The notes: generated from the letters alone by a model not told the origin. Positions 39,632 through 49,884 are shown, numbered from the stretch's first letter. The stretch: 64,000 nucleotides of DNA from Candidatus Celerinatantimonas neptuna (GCA_911810475.1 OU461276.1:62001-126000); one strand, 5' to 3'. Made by a program: numbers and translations.

Positions 39632-39690
39632 TTTTATTGACCATTCATAAACGACAACACTAACCCGCCGCTTATTTGTTATATTCAATA

Positions 39691-40296
39691 TTATAAATTT
39701 AACTCTGGGATCATCGAACAAACCAACAAACCAGCAGCAACATAATTAAATATTCTCAAATAAAGAGGACGCTTTAATAACAACCTCAAATGGCGCCCCA
39801 TCAATAACCAGCTACCGCAGCAAAGAAAACCAGCTGCAACAAAAATCAATACAACCCAAACCATATGGTGACTCAACATTTGATTGGGAATTAAATAAGT
39901 CGACACCGCGCCCGCTGCAACGATCCATGCTTTAGGATTAGCCCATTGGAAAAGTGCAGACTGAAAACAGGTCAATGGTTTAGCTATTTTCTTAGACTCA
40001 AGAACATGATCGTCAACAGAGCTATTGGCAATACGCCAGGCTAAATACAAAAGATAACACATCCCAATAATTTTGATTGCACTAAGCACCTGAGGATTCA
40101 ACATCAGTATTGGCATGCTTCCAATGGACAGTATCAGTAACATGGCTGGAAATCCGATACTGATCCCCAGTAAATGCGGCAAACTTCGACGCATTCCAAA
40201 GTTACTTCCAGAACTCAACATCATGAGATTATTGGGCCCTGGAGTTCCTGACGTCACAATAGCAAAAAGAATAATCCCCCAATAAGTATCCCACAT
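39691..40296 (-). CDS. LysE/RhtB-family amino-acid exporter
   Basis: 201 residues with about six helices. The family signature TSGTPGPNNLMMLSSGSNFG lies near residues 15-34, and the FQWANPKAWIVAAGAV segment near 112. Such proteins export amino acids or homoserine-type compounds; the substrate cannot be read here. AAGGGAG upstream of the ATG is a good ribosome binding site. A lone gene downstream of glyA, behind glyA's terminator. Confidence 0.85.
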   Translation of the reverse strand: MWDTYWGIILFAIVTSGTPGPNNLMMLSSGSNFGMRRSLPHLLGISIGFPAMLLILSIGSMPILMLNPQVLSAIKIIGMCYLLYLAWRIANSSVDDHVLESKKIAKPLTCFQSALFQWANPKAWIVAAGAVSTYLIPNQMLSHHMVWVVLIFVAAGFLCCGSWLLMGRHLRLLLKRPLYLRIFNYVAAGLLVCSMIPELNL

Positions 40297-40497
40297 AGCA
40301 AACTCCCTTAAACGATTCCAAAACAGATAACTTAAACAATGATTAAAACCGAAGACTCAGACAACAGGCTAATCTGAAGATATCTTTACAATACAATAAA
40401 CCTGAGGTAATAAAAATACTTGCTCTAGATATTATTAGTCCGAAATCAATATGAAAAACAAAGAGAAAGATATTACATCGATAACGACAAACGAAAA

Positions 40498-40520
40498 AGC
40501 CGCAGAAAATCACTACGGCT
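40498..40520 (-). terminator. Terminator after glyA
   Basis: On the minus strand AGCCGTAG and CTGCGGCT pair over 8 bp (one G-U) around a 7-nt loop, followed by a T-rich run. It sits about 25 nt past the glyA stop. Confidence 0.8.
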
Positions 40521-40543
40521 CTTATCAACTTACAAGTTATTCA

Positions 40544-41797
40544 TTATGCGTAGACAGGGAATCGTTTGCACAACTCAATAACTTTTGCCTGTACATCCTT
40601 GATGTTCTGTTCGTTCTCGATATCGTCTAAAACATCACAAATCAGACCAGTCAGATATCTCGCTTCTTCTACACCGAAACCACGACGGGTCATCGCAGGA
40701 GTACCAATTCGAAGACCTGACGTAACAAATGGAGAGCGCGGATCATTTGGAACTGCGTTTTTATTAACGGTAATATTTGCCCGACCCAGCGCCGCATCAG
40801 CATCTTTACCGGTAATGTCTTTATCAATCAGATCAAGCAGGAACAAATGGTTTTCAGTTCTATTAGAAACCACTTTATAACCACGTTCCTGGAAAACTGA
40901 CACCATGGCCTTAGCATTATCCAATACACCTTGCTGATAGACCTTAAATTCAGGTTCCATCGCTTCTTTGAAAGCAACAGCTTTGGCAGCAATAACGTGC
41001 ATTAATGGACCGCCCTGACCCCCCGGGAATACGGCAGAATTTAGTTTTTTCTCAATTTCAGGATTCGATTTAGCCAGAATAAGTCCACCGCGAGGTCCAG
41101 CCAGAGTTTTATGTGTTGTCGTTGTAGTCACATCAGCAATAGCCACAGGGCTTGGATACAAACCAACAGCAACCAGACCTGCGACATGGGCCATATCAAC
41201 AAACAAATAAGCACCGACAGAGTCAGCGATATCACGAAAACGCTGCCAATCAACGATTCCGGAATAAGCAGAGAAGCCTGCAACGATCATTTTTGGTTGA
41301 TGCTCTTTTGCTAACGCTTCAACCTGATCATAATCCAGCTCACCAGTATCAGGTTTAATCCCATATTGGTATGCTTTGTAAATCTTACCTGAAAAGCTAA
41401 CACTTGCGCCGTGAGTCAAATGTCCACCATGAGCGAGGCTCATTCCCAAGACGACATCACCAGGGTTCAATAATGCCTGATAAACAGCCGCATTAGCCTG
41501 AGAACCTGAATGAGGCTGAACATTGGCATAATCGGCACCAAACAGTGCTTTAGCACGATCAATAGCTAACCGCTCAACCACATCAACATACTCACAACCG
41601 CCATAATAACGTTTGCCCGGATAACCTTCTGCATACTTATTCGTTAACTGTGAACCTTGTGCCTGCATTACCCGCGGGCTGGTATAGTTTTCAGAAGCGA
41701 TCAATTCAACGTGTTCTTCCTGTCGATTTTGTTCAGCAGACATTGCCTGCCATAGATCTGCATCATAATCAGCAATATTCATGTCGCGTTTAAGCAT
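40544..41797 (-). CDS. glyA: Serine hydroxymethyltransferase
   Basis: PLP enzyme converting serine and tetrahydrofolate to glycine and methylene-THF, the main one-carbon source. 417 residues, equal to E. coli, with the same MLKR-x-MNIADYDA start. [18 protein letters not shown] and [12 protein letters not shown] are conserved. The PLP Lys lies in [15 protein letters not shown]. Next to metE, which uses methyl groups made from this product. Confidence 0.97.
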   Translation of the reverse strand: MLKRDMNIADYDADLWQAMSAEQNRQEEHVELIASENYTSPRVMQAQGSQLTNKYAEGYPGKRYYGGCEYVDVVERLAIDRAKALFGADYANVQPHSGSQANAAVYQALLNPGDVVLGMSLAHGGHLTHGASVSFSGKIYKAYQYGIKPDTGELDYDQVEALAKEHQPKMIVAGFSAYSGIVDWQRFRDIADSVGAYLFVDMAHVAGLVAVGLYPSPVAIADVTTTTTHKTLAGPRGGLILAKSNPEIEKKLNSAVFPGGQGGPLMHVIAAKAVAFKEAMEPEFKVYQQGVLDNAKAMVSVFQERGYKVVSNRTENHLFLLDLIDKDITGKDADAALGRANITVNKNAVPNDPRSPFVTSGLRIGTPAMTRRGFGVEEARYLTGLICDVLDDIENEQNIKDVQAKVIELCKRFPVYA

Positions 41798-42217
41798 TTA
41801 TTTCTCCTGGCTCACAATTTCAATGGGGGACCTTTTCAGAAAAGGCATTGCACTTTAGTTTGCGGATATCACCTTGCTTGGCGTTTTGACCTTCAATCCG
41901 CACTGGAAACAGAATCATTCCGCAAATTTCGATGAAGCTCAACCTTTTCATGCAAGGTTTTTTAATAAATATGAAAAAATTTTGATTCGATGGTCAATAA
42001 TCAATCTTATTGAACCTAAAAAATCATATAATTAGAATTAATGACAATTAACTTTTCATGGCTTTTTAATATTATGTCAGATGATCTTGTATGCCATGAT
42101 AAAAAGTCTGTTATATCAAATTTAATGGGTCTAAACAGCCAGTAAAAACCTTTCACGATACGAAATCATTCCCCATTTCAACCAGTTAACATTCAACGAT
42201 AAAATGGGGAAAAAGAA
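41798..42217 (-). promoter_or_regulatory. glyA promoter/leader and metE-glyA spacer
   Basis: This 420-bp gap lies between metE and glyA, both minus. A candidate sigma-70 promoter for glyA is TTGACC at 41997-41992 and CATATT at 41973-41968, spacing 18. Its transcript would hold a small AACCTT/AAGGTT hairpin (41951-41968 area). Near metE a CCCCATTT / AAATGGGG inverted repeat (42171-42178 with 42202-42209) may mark the metE end but lacks a T-tract. I saw no clear riboswitch and no MetR or PurR box. Confidence 0.4.
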
Positions 42218-44500
42218 TTAGTCAGCTAACTCTTCTCGCAATTTTTTAGCCACATCAACCATCACTTTTAAAGATGCTTCTGTTTCAGGCCAGTCACGGG
42301 TTTTCAGACCACAGTCAGGATTGACCCACAGGCGTTGTACTGGAATTTTCTTCGCCGCTAAGCGGAGTAATTCTTCAATCCATGCTGCTTCAGGAACAAC
42401 TGGGGAATGAATATCATAAACTCCTGGACCAATCTCATTAGGATAATCAAATGCTTCGAAGGCATCCAGCAATTTCATAGCAGAACGAGAGGTTTCAATG
42501 GTAATAACATCCGCATCCATATCAGCAATTGATGCAATAATATCATTGAACTCGCTGTAGCACATATGGGTATGGATTTGAATCGCATCGTTTGCTGAAG
42601 ATGCACTTAATCTGAATGCCCGAACCGCTCGTTCAAGATAACTGTTCCACTGGCTACGACGCAACGGCAATCCTTCACGCAATGCTGGTTCATCAATTTG
42701 GATCACCTGAATACCAGCTGCTTCTAAATCAGACACTTCATCACGTAAAGCCAAACCGATTTGATCAGCCACATCAGCTCTTGGCAGATCACTGCGAACG
42801 AAAGACCAGCTTAAAATAGTCTGAGGTCCCGTCAGCATACCTTTTACAGGTTTATGACTCAGTGACTGAGCATATTTGCTCCACTGTACAGTCATTGGAG
42901 CTGGTCGGCTAACATCACCAAAAATAATCGGTGGTTTAACGCAACGAGTTCCATAACTTTGTACCCAGCCGAATTGAGTTTGAGCCACACCATCTAATAA
43001 AGGTGCAAAATATTCAACCATATCATTACGTTCTGGCTCACCATGGACAAGAACATCAAGACCCAAACTTTCCTGGCGGGCAATGACATCACTGATTTGA
43101 CTTGCTATAAAATCATCATAAGCAGCCTGGGTAATGGCTCCTTTACGAAATTCAGCTCGTTTTTGACGAATCTCACCAGTTTGAGGGAATGAACCAATGG
43201 TTGTTGTTGGTAGCAATGGCAGATTTAAAATATCGTGCTGGATTTTTTGACGTTCAGCGTAAGGTTTCGCACGGTGGAAATCAGCTTCACTAAGAGATTC
43301 GACGCGGTTACGAACATCAGGGTTTGTAATGCGTAACGACTGGGAGCGAGACGCCACGACCTGATTACTTTGAGCGAGCCACTGACCATCACGTTCATCA
43401 GCTCGATGATCCAGATAATGACCGATCGTAACGAGTTCAGACAATTTCTGTTTAGCAAAACTCAACCAACTTAACAGCTCGTTATCTAATTTTCTTTCCC
43501 GTTCCACACTCACCGGTGAATGTAACAGGCTGCATGATGGCGCTAGCCACAATTGGTCGCCACGTTGTGTCGCAACACTCTGAAGTAATTTGATACAAGA
43601 CTGTAAATCAGTCCGCCAGATATTACGTCCATCAACGACACCCAGTGATAAGACCTTATCAACTGGCCATTCGGCGATTGCCTGATCAAGCTGTTGTGGA
43701 GCCCGGACTAAATCCAGGTGAATACCATCAACCGGCCATTTGGCAACATCACTTAAAGGCATAGAAACTTCACCAAAATAACTGGTCAGAAGTAACTTAA
43801 CCGGACAAGCAGATAACTGTTGGTACGTTTTGGCAAATGCATCTTGCCACTCTTTAGGCAATTCCAGAGCAAGAATCGGCTCATCAATTTGTACCCACTC
43901 GACACCTTTTTCAGCAACCGCGGTTAAAAGCTGGCGATAGCTATCTAACAAAGCAGGTAGTAAATCTAATTTTTCCCCTTCACGAAGACGACCAAGATAC
44001 AAGAAAGTCAAAGGTCCGGTCACAACGGCTTTAAGAGGTGTATTCAATGATTTAGCTTCATCAATTTGTGCAAGAAGCGAACTGTTTTTTAGCGTAAATA
44101 CCTGATCGGAGGCAAATTCAGGGACTAGATAATGATAGTTAGTATCAAACCATTTGGTCATTTCTAATGCAGCATGGTTACTGCAACAACTACTAGCTCC
44201 CCGGGCCATTTGAAATAATTGTTCAAGTTCACTGATATCATTCTGATGACGATGGCGATCTGGAATGACATCAAATGTTAAAGATAGCTGTAAAATATGG
44301 TCATACCAAGCAAAATCCCCCACAGGCAATAACTTAATACCGGCATCCAGTTGAGTCTGCCAATTCTGTTGACGAATTTGCTGCCCGACGCCCAATAGTT
44401 CTGATTCACTTAACTGGCCACGCCAAAAACTTTCAATTGCTTTTTTTAACTCGCGGTCACCACCAATACGGGGGTATCCTAGATTGTGTATTTGTGCCAT
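42218..44500 (-). CDS. metE: Cobalamin-independent methionine synthase
   Basis: Transfers a methyl group from methyl-THF-triglutamate to homocysteine. 760 residues in two barrel halves. Zinc ligands are visible in the C-terminal half: HTHMCYSEF (His and Cys), the Glu in TIETSRS, and Cys in WVNPDCGLKTR. PTTTIGSFPQT opens this half. It is divergent from its activator metR. Confidence 0.97.
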   Translation of the reverse strand: MAQIHNLGYPRIGGDRELKKAIESFWRGQLSESELLGVGQQIRQQNWQTQLDAGIKLLPVGDFAWYDHILQLSLTFDVIPDRHRHQNDISELEQLFQMARGASSCCSNHAALEMTKWFDTNYHYLVPEFASDQVFTLKNSSLLAQIDEAKSLNTPLKAVVTGPLTFLYLGRLREGEKLDLLPALLDSYRQLLTAVAEKGVEWVQIDEPILALELPKEWQDAFAKTYQQLSACPVKLLLTSYFGEVSMPLSDVAKWPVDGIHLDLVRAPQQLDQAIAEWPVDKVLSLGVVDGRNIWRTDLQSCIKLLQSVATQRGDQLWLAPSCSLLHSPVSVERERKLDNELLSWLSFAKQKLSELVTIGHYLDHRADERDGQWLAQSNQVVASRSQSLRITNPDVRNRVESLSEADFHRAKPYAERQKIQHDILNLPLLPTTTIGSFPQTGEIRQKRAEFRKGAITQAAYDDFIASQISDVIARQESLGLDVLVHGEPERNDMVEYFAPLLDGVAQTQFGWVQSYGTRCVKPPIIFGDVSRPAPMTVQWSKYAQSLSHKPVKGMLTGPQTILSWSFVRSDLPRADVADQIGLALRDEVSDLEAAGIQVIQIDEPALREGLPLRRSQWNSYLERAVRAFRLSASSANDAIQIHTHMCYSEFNDIIASIADMDADVITIETSRSAMKLLDAFEAFDYPNEIGPGVYDIHSPVVPEAAWIEELLRLAAKKIPVQRLWVNPDCGLKTRDWPETEASLKVMVDVAKKLREELAD

Positions 44501-44514
44501 ACCTTCCTCTTAAT

Positions 44515-44538
44515 GGATGGATAGATGTTTAGATGGCT
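44515..44538. promoter_or_regulatory. Possible MetJ box array in the metE/metR gap
   Basis: Two tandem 8-mers, AGATGTTT and AGATGGCT (44523-44538), each match the MetJ consensus AGACGTCT at 6 of 8 bases, with a weaker 8-mer before them. The position just upstream of metE fits a methionine-repressed operator. No MetJ gene is in the window. Confidence 0.35.
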
Positions 44539-44604
44539 ATAACTATGACAGTTTGTTATTATGATGCAAAATCAACTTTTTCATAATTAACATGAGTAAG
44601 TTTA

Positions 44605-45534
44605 ATGATCGAAATTCGCCATCTGTATACAATCCAAACGCTCAAACAAGCAGGTTCGGTCAGTCTTGCCGCTGAGCAGCTATTTCTCACGCAATCGGCA
44701 CTTTCTCACCAACTTAAAGAACTGGAACAACGGCTTGGACACCCACTTTTTATACGCAAAAGCAAACCGTTAAAATTTACGCAAGCAGGCAAAATATTAC
44801 TGGAACTCGCCCAAACAATTCTTCCAGAAGTCGAAGCTGCCGAAAATCGCTTAAAGCCTGAATCTCCTATACCACCAACAGAACTCTCTTTAGCTCTGGA
44901 ATGCCATAGCTGTTATCTTTGGTTGCTTCCTGCTCTTAAGCAATTTGCTGAGAAATGGCCAAATATTCATACTGAACTCGTCAACGAACACCCTTTTGAT
45001 ACACTTGATGCACTTGCAAAACGTGATTTACACTGGGTATTAACGGCTGATCCTCAACCCCACACCAGTATTCAATATACACCGATATTTCAATATGAAA
45101 CGGTTCTTGTTTGCCGCCCTGATCATCCGCTGGCACAATTCGCTCAAATAACCCCAGAACAATTGGCAGACGCAAAGCTCATTACTTACCCGGTCAATCC
45201 TCAACGCTTAGATCTATTTACTGAATTTTTGCAGCCGGCAGGAATAAAACCCCACTCAACCCGTTATACTCGTCACCCGCTGATGATGCTTCAGCAAATC
45301 AGTCAGTCTGATGAGCTCGCAGCATTGCCCCGATGGGTTGTCACAGAACTTGCCCAGGCCATGCAATTAGCAACCATCAGTTTGGGAGAAGGATTATGGC
45401 GCACCATGTATCTGGCCCACTGGGGAGAGCTAACGCCATGGGGGCTCGACTTTGTCCAATCAGCTCATATACTAACTGTCAAATATCCGGGAATGACTCC
45501 CGTTAAATCCGCTTTGATTAAATCAACACAATAA
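44605..45534 (+). CDS. metR: LysR-type activator MetR
   Basis: Homocysteine-responsive activator of metE and often glyA and metH. 309 residues. The N-terminal helix-turn-helix MIEIRHLYTIQTLKQAGSVS and LFLTQSALSHQLKELE is typical. An LysR substrate-binding domain follows. The divergent metE/metR layout matches E. coli. A terminator follows at 45562-45598. Confidence 0.95.
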   Translation: MIEIRHLYTIQTLKQAGSVSLAAEQLFLTQSALSHQLKELEQRLGHPLFIRKSKPLKFTQAGKILLELAQTILPEVEAAENRLKPESPIPPTELSLALECHSCYLWLLPALKQFAEKWPNIHTELVNEHPFDTLDALAKRDLHWVLTADPQPHTSIQYTPIFQYETVLVCRPDHPLAQFAQITPEQLADAKLITYPVNPQRLDLFTEFLQPAGIKPHSTRYTRHPLMMLQQISQSDELAALPRWVVTELAQAMQLATISLGEGLWRTMYLAHWGELTPWGLDFVQSAHILTVKYPGMTPVKSALIKSTQ

Positions 45535-45561
45535 CAAGCTGAATCAGCCTATTTTTCTGCC

Positions 45562-45598
45562 TTAATCGGAAACTTTTGTATGAAAGTGCTCCGATTAA
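45562..45598 (+). terminator. Terminator after metR
   Basis: TTAATCGGA / TCCGATTAA forms a 9-bp outer stem with an inner ACTTT / AAAGT pairing, followed by TTTTC. It lies 28 nt after the metR stop. Confidence 0.85.
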
Positions 45599-45736
45599 TT
45601 TTCTGATATGAAAACGATGACTGATTCAACCACAAACATTTTTTGACAAAGAGATTTAACACCAAAATCAAGCTTGATGATTATCAATAATGGACTTCTC
45701 CATCTCAAGTTGAAATTAAAAAGTTAATGGAATGTG

Positions 45737-45765
45737 TTGACATCGTTATAAATTCACATGATAAA
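45737..45765 (+). promoter_or_regulatory. Sigma-70 promoter of the diguanylate cyclase gene
   Basis: A consensus TTGACA (45737-45742) and GATAAA (45760-45765) are separated by exactly 17 nt. The start codon at 45846 lies 80 nt further on. This accounts for most of the signal in the 300-bp gap after metR. Confidence 0.6.
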
Positions 45766-45845
45766 ATTCCCACAAATATAGGAGCTGCTTAATCTCTTAT
45801 ATACAAATACGTAAATGGATTTTTTATTGAAAGGATGCTCTGTGA

Positions 45846-47030
45846 ATGTCTTTCGATGTACCAACGGTTTTCGCACTCAACATTTTTATCGGAATCATTT
45901 CGATCTGTTGCCTGACCATTTTGCTAAAAGATAAGTATCAATGTCCCGGTATTTCTTATTGGTTATCTTCTCAGTGGTGTATGACCATTGGTATTATACT
46001 GATAATCGCTAGGCTTTGGCTTCCTCTCAGCTTAAGTGGCTTAGCCGGTAACACACTTATTTCTATGAGTATTTCATTAGTAATGATCGGTTTTTCCGCT
46101 TACCATAACACGTTATCACTAAAGTCATTTCGATGGCTAATATTCCCTGTTTTAATATTTATTGGTATAGGTTTTTGTCTGATTTCCCGGCAATCACTGA
46201 CAACCCGGGAAATCATCTCTGACTCACTCTTCATACCACAAATTTTTCTTTGCTCTTATATTTGCCTTCATTCCAGAGAAAAAGAAGAGAGTAGCCGACA
46301 ATTATGGGCCTGTATTTTATTCGTGGGAGGAATAATCTTAAGCCTTCGCCTTATAAACAACAGCTTTTATCCGTTACATGAATCTTTTTTCAAAACCAAT
46401 TTAGTCAATCTATTAGGCATTTTTGATGAAACTTTATATTTGCTAGGATCCGCAATTTGTATTCCTATTATTTCATCGCAATGGCTACAACAACAGCTAA
46501 CCCATCATGCAAACTATGACCTTGTCACTGAAATCTATAATCGACGGGCTATGATGGAACTGGGCAATCAATTACTTCAACAAATAGATCGATCTTCTTC
46601 AACGAAAATATCCTTAGCTTTACTTGATATTGATTACTTCAAAAAGATCAATGATCAATATGGGCACTTAGTCGGGGATATCGTGTTAAAACAAGTTGCC
46701 ACATTAATTCAGACCAATGCATTAGAAACAGACCTTATCTCACGCTATGGTGGTGAGGAATTCATTGCCCTACTTCCGTATAAAACATCAAAGCAAGCCA
46801 AAATCTGGGCTGAACAGGTAAAAAACCAAATAGAAGAACAAACAATGATTATCGATGGTCACCACATCAATATTACAGTCAGCATGGGACTTGTCGAATT
46901 CCAAAACCCAAACAACTCATTAATCGAAACGATTCATAAAGCAGATATTGCGCTTTATCAGGCCAAAGATAATGGCCGCAATCAAGTCGTCGTTTTTTCT
47001 TCTGACTTACCCCTCCAAAAAACGAACTAG
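45846..47030 (+). CDS. Membrane diguanylate cyclase (GGDEF)
   Basis: Makes cyclic di-GMP from GTP. 394 residues: about seven N-terminal transmembrane helices (to about residue 215) form a sensor of unknown ligand, then a GGDEF domain with LLDIDYFKKINDQYGH and the active motif SRYGGEEF. The product-inhibition RxxD five residues before the motif is LETD here, so the I-site Arg is absent. A full catalytic set suggests an active cyclase lacking classic feedback. Its 3' end overlaps the converging macro-domain gene by 24 nt. Confidence 0.9.
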   Translation: MSFDVPTVFALNIFIGIISICCLTILLKDKYQCPGISYWLSSQWCMTIGIILIIARLWLPLSLSGLAGNTLISMSISLVMIGFSAYHNTLSLKSFRWLIFPVLIFIGIGFCLISRQSLTTREIISDSLFIPQIFLCSYICLHSREKEESSRQLWACILFVGGIILSLRLINNSFYPLHESFFKTNLVNLLGIFDETLYLLGSAICIPIISSQWLQQQLTHHANYDLVTEIYNRRAMMELGNQLLQQIDRSSSTKISLALLDIDYFKKINDQYGHLVGDIVLKQVATLIQTNALETDLISRYGGEEFIALLPYKTSKQAKIWAEQVKNQIEEQTMIIDGHHINITVSMGLVEFQNPNNSLIETIHKADIALYQAKDNGRNQVVVFSSDLPLQKTN

Positions 47031-47462
47031 CGTATGATCTTCACCCTGTAAAGCTCGCTCAATAATGGGGCCAATCAACAACCAATCACCGCCCCCTAAC
47101 CCGGTACCGATGAACGGGTAGGCAATTCTTAAACCATGAAACTCTTTTTGAATCCGGCAAAACACTTGCTGTACAGCCTCATAATCAACATTTCCTTCGC
47201 CCCGATAGTCATATTGGATATATGCATTCACGACAATGATATGTATCCCATGACGTTTGATTTCCGCTTGAGTATATAAGCCTAATTTACCTTTATCACC
47301 AGCAACTGTTATCTGATCTGCTTCCCATGCTTCCGGAAAGGCGTTTTTTATCGAGGCAGCTAAACCCTGTTCCATCATACCGAAACAATTTGTCCCATAA
47401 ACAAGGACATCAAACTCCCCTTGCACCGCCATTTCTATAATATCGCCATCAACCACTTTCAT
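47007..47462 (-). CDS. Macro-domain protein (ADP-ribose binding)
   Basis: About 151 residues from the ATG at 47462, chosen because GGAGAAG just before it lies inside the four codons an ATG at 47474 would add. Macro features are VVDGDIIEM, GTNCFGMMEQGLAASIKNAFPEA and YPFIGTGLGGGDW, the ADP-ribose-binding loops. Likely substrate is ADP-ribose or a derivative, such as ADP-ribose-1''-phosphate; cytosolic. It ends inside the converging cyclase gene. Confidence 0.85.
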   Translation of the reverse strand: MKVVDGDIIEMAVQGEFDVLVYGTNCFGMMEQGLAASIKNAFPEAWEADQITVAGDKGKLGLYTQAEIKRHGIHIIVVNAYIQYDYRGEGNVDYEAVQQVFCRIQKEFHGLRIAYPFIGTGLGGGDWLLIGPIIERALQGEDHTLVRFLEG

Positions 47463-47512
47463 GAGCTTCTCCATATTGCTTACAGTTGCCAGCTTTCAAT
47501 TAACTATAGGTG

Positions 47513-49582
47513 CTATTGAAAGCTCTGGTACGACTCATTTCCCCTCACCCGATGTAACTGCTTAAGCAGTAATGATGGACTCAAAACAACTGGCAACTCA
47601 ACTCCCTGCGGATAAAAAGGTGAATAGATACGGTTATAGGGTACGCCATAACGGTTAAATTTCTTAAGATAGGTGCTAATCAACGGATTCGATTCACTCC
47701 AGTCACCCTGAAGCAATAAAATATCAGGAGCATTCAAAGCGTTTATGACAGAACGACGATAAAAAGTCGACACTTTATTAGCCTGACAGGTAATACACCA
47801 ATCTGCTGTAATATCAACGACAACAATCTTTCCTTCTGATAACCCTTTAGCAAGTCGGGCCTGACTAAATGGTTGCCAATTCAACGTCGATTCTGACTTC
47901 ATCTGATGAGACACGACATAAATGTTTACGCCCCCGGCCACCCCCCCCGCCACTATGGTCATGATCAAAACACCGACAGAGAAACGGATTGTTCGACGTT
48001 TTGCTAGAAAAATCAGCAAAATAATCAACGCAATAAAAGTAAACGCCCAGATATAAATAGGTGGCATATAATGATCTAAAAGCGAAATGAGCCAGATCAC
48101 CGTAAATAACATCATTAAGGCAAATAGATCCCGTAACCAAACCATCCAACGACCAGGACGGGGAAGATATTTCACCACACCAGGAAACGTCGCCACTAGC
48201 ATCCATGGAAATGCCATCCCCATTGCTAAGCCGGTAAAAACCCCCATAAGACTCAACGCCCCAGCCGTCATTGCAAAACCGATGGCTGTCACCAGAAAAG
48301 GCGCACTACAGGGCGTAGCCAGTAATGTTGCAAAAACTCCCTGGGCAAAATGCCCCACCCAGTGATCCTGTCCTGAAATTGCCAGACAGGAACGTAGAAA
48401 AGAAGGTAGCTGTATCTCCCATATTCCAAATAAGCTAATGCAGAAAATTCCACTTAATAAAATTAAGAATCCTATAAACCAGGGACTTTGAAATTGGATC
48501 CCCCAACCAAAAACCTGGCCGGTTGCTCTGAGCATCAAAATCAGGCCCCCTAATAGCCAGAATGAAATAAAGATACCCACAGCCGAAGCCCAAAACTGAC
48601 GGCAAATGATATGTCGTTCCCGGTCACGATGAAGCAATATGCTGGCTAATTTAATGCCTAAGACAGGAAGTACACAGGGCATCACATTAAGGATCAGCCC
48701 TCCTATCAAAGCAAAACCAAAACTCCATAGAAATGAAACAATTCCAGAGTGGCTACTCACTGTAATCTGGTGTGATTGTTGTTCAGATTGTTCACCATTT
48801 GCTATCGTAATCATCAGGTTGCCAGATGAAAAAGATTCAGGATGGACCACTTTAAATAAAGCCTTTAACTGAGGCCCCTGATATGTCTGGCTTAATAGAT
48901 GAACTGTCAATTCATGTCCAGGCCTGTCCACAAAAACCAGAGGATCATGCCATGCGTTCTCAGAAAGAATTGTCAATGCCAGCTGTTTTGACTGAGGGAA
49001 ATATTGCAGCTTCTGAATATCAAATAATTTCCGACTCTGTTTAGGCACAGATTTCATTGCACTCTGATAACGCAATAAAGCATGGCCAGAAAGGTTTAAT
49101 TTATCAGGAATAAATGACAAATAAATAGGGTAATGAGCTTGAATACAAACATTATGACAGGCTGATAGAGCCAATGAAGCATCAAGAATCACACGCTGAT
49201 GAGGATGAATCAACTCAAATGTCAAAGGGAACGCGACATCTCTGTCATATCCGATGGTTTCGACGCCGAGCGAATCATAGCGTTTAGGCAACGGCCAGTG
49301 CCACTGAATCGATTTGATATTAGCACTTTGATCAAATAAAAGTTGAGGAGGAGCTCCTGCTTCCCCGGGAGATCGCCAATAAGTTTTCCAATTGTGAGAA
49401 AGCCTCATCTCAAGTAAACCTGACAATCTGGATGGAGTCTGGCTTAGTGGTGGTAATACCGAAACCCTAACCTGAATATTCGGATGATGGGGATCCACAA
49501 GCCAACCGGTATTAACTGCCTGGGCAAGTGGACTCAAACAACCTAAAACGATTCCAACCAATAACAAACCAAAACGAGGCAT
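47513..49582 (-). CDS. ScsB/DsbD-like thiol-disulfide transmembrane reductase
   Basis: Carries reducing power across the inner membrane to periplasmic disulfides. 689 residues: signal peptide ending in LAQA; a DsbD-alpha-like periplasmic domain with WKTYWRSPGEAGAPP and cysteines in SACHNVC; about eight helices with the transfer cysteines in NVMPCVLPVLG and LLATPCSAPFL; then a C-terminal thioredoxin domain with ADWCITCQANK. The N-terminal sequence class is ScsB rather than DsbD. No ScsC-like partner is adjacent, so its periplasmic client is unknown. Confidence 0.87.
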   Translation of the reverse strand: MPRFGLLLVGIVLGCLSPLAQAVNTGWLVDPHHPNIQVRVSVLPPLSQTPSRLSGLLEMRLSHNWKTYWRSPGEAGAPPQLLFDQSANIKSIQWHWPLPKRYDSLGVETIGYDRDVAFPLTFELIHPHQRVILDASLALSACHNVCIQAHYPIYLSFIPDKLNLSGHALLRYQSAMKSVPKQSRKLFDIQKLQYFPQSKQLALTILSENAWHDPLVFVDRPGHELTVHLLSQTYQGPQLKALFKVVHPESFSSGNLMITIANGEQSEQQSHQITVSSHSGIVSFLWSFGFALIGGLILNVMPCVLPVLGIKLASILLHRDRERHIICRQFWASAVGIFISFWLLGGLILMLRATGQVFGWGIQFQSPWFIGFLILLSGIFCISLFGIWEIQLPSFLRSCLAISGQDHWVGHFAQGVFATLLATPCSAPFLVTAIGFAMTAGALSLMGVFTGLAMGMAFPWMLVATFPGVVKYLPRPGRWMVWLRDLFALMMLFTVIWLISLLDHYMPPIYIWAFTFIALIILLIFLAKRRTIRFSVGVLIMTIVAGGVAGGVNIYVVSHQMKSESTLNWQPFSQARLAKGLSEGKIVVVDITADWCITCQANKVSTFYRRSVINALNAPDILLLQGDWSESNPLISTYLKKFNRYGVPYNRIYSPFYPQGVELPVVLSPSLLLKQLHRVRGNESYQSFQ

Positions 49583-49801
49583 ACACCTTATCCTTTTTTG
49601 GACGTATCCAGAACATGATATTCATTATTAGAGAAGTTGGCACTTAATGATGGTTTTCATTTATTTCAGCGCATTTAGTGTTATAAATTCCACAAACGCA
49701 TATGACGAAGCTTCATCATATGACCTTGCCTAAAACACCTTTAATTTAGATAAAATTCAATCACCAACTTCTATCCTCAACACCTTAGTCTACACCTAAA
49801 A
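49583..49801. other. Spacer between the ScsB-like gene and lysS
   Basis: AT-rich and without coding character. It presumably holds the promoter of the ScsB-like gene; I could not fix the hexamers. The lysS terminator follows. Confidence 0.4.
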
Positions 49802-49833
49802 AAACCGGAATCATTATTTAATGATTCCGGTTT
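49802..49833 (-). terminator. Terminator after lysS
   Basis: A perfect 14-bp stem, AAACCGGAATCATT with its complement, closes a 4-nt loop. On the minus strand the second arm runs into seven Ts. It is about 50 nt past the lysS stop and ends the recJ-prfB-lysS direction. Confidence 0.93.
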
Positions 49834-49884
49834 AATCACTATAAAATCAACTTTAGCTCAAGCTAAAATAATTGAAATATTCTG

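Noticed and set aside
41798-42217. Glycine riboswitch or MetR sites upstream of glyA
   Set aside because: No tandem aptamer features and no TGAA-N5-TTCA site were found.
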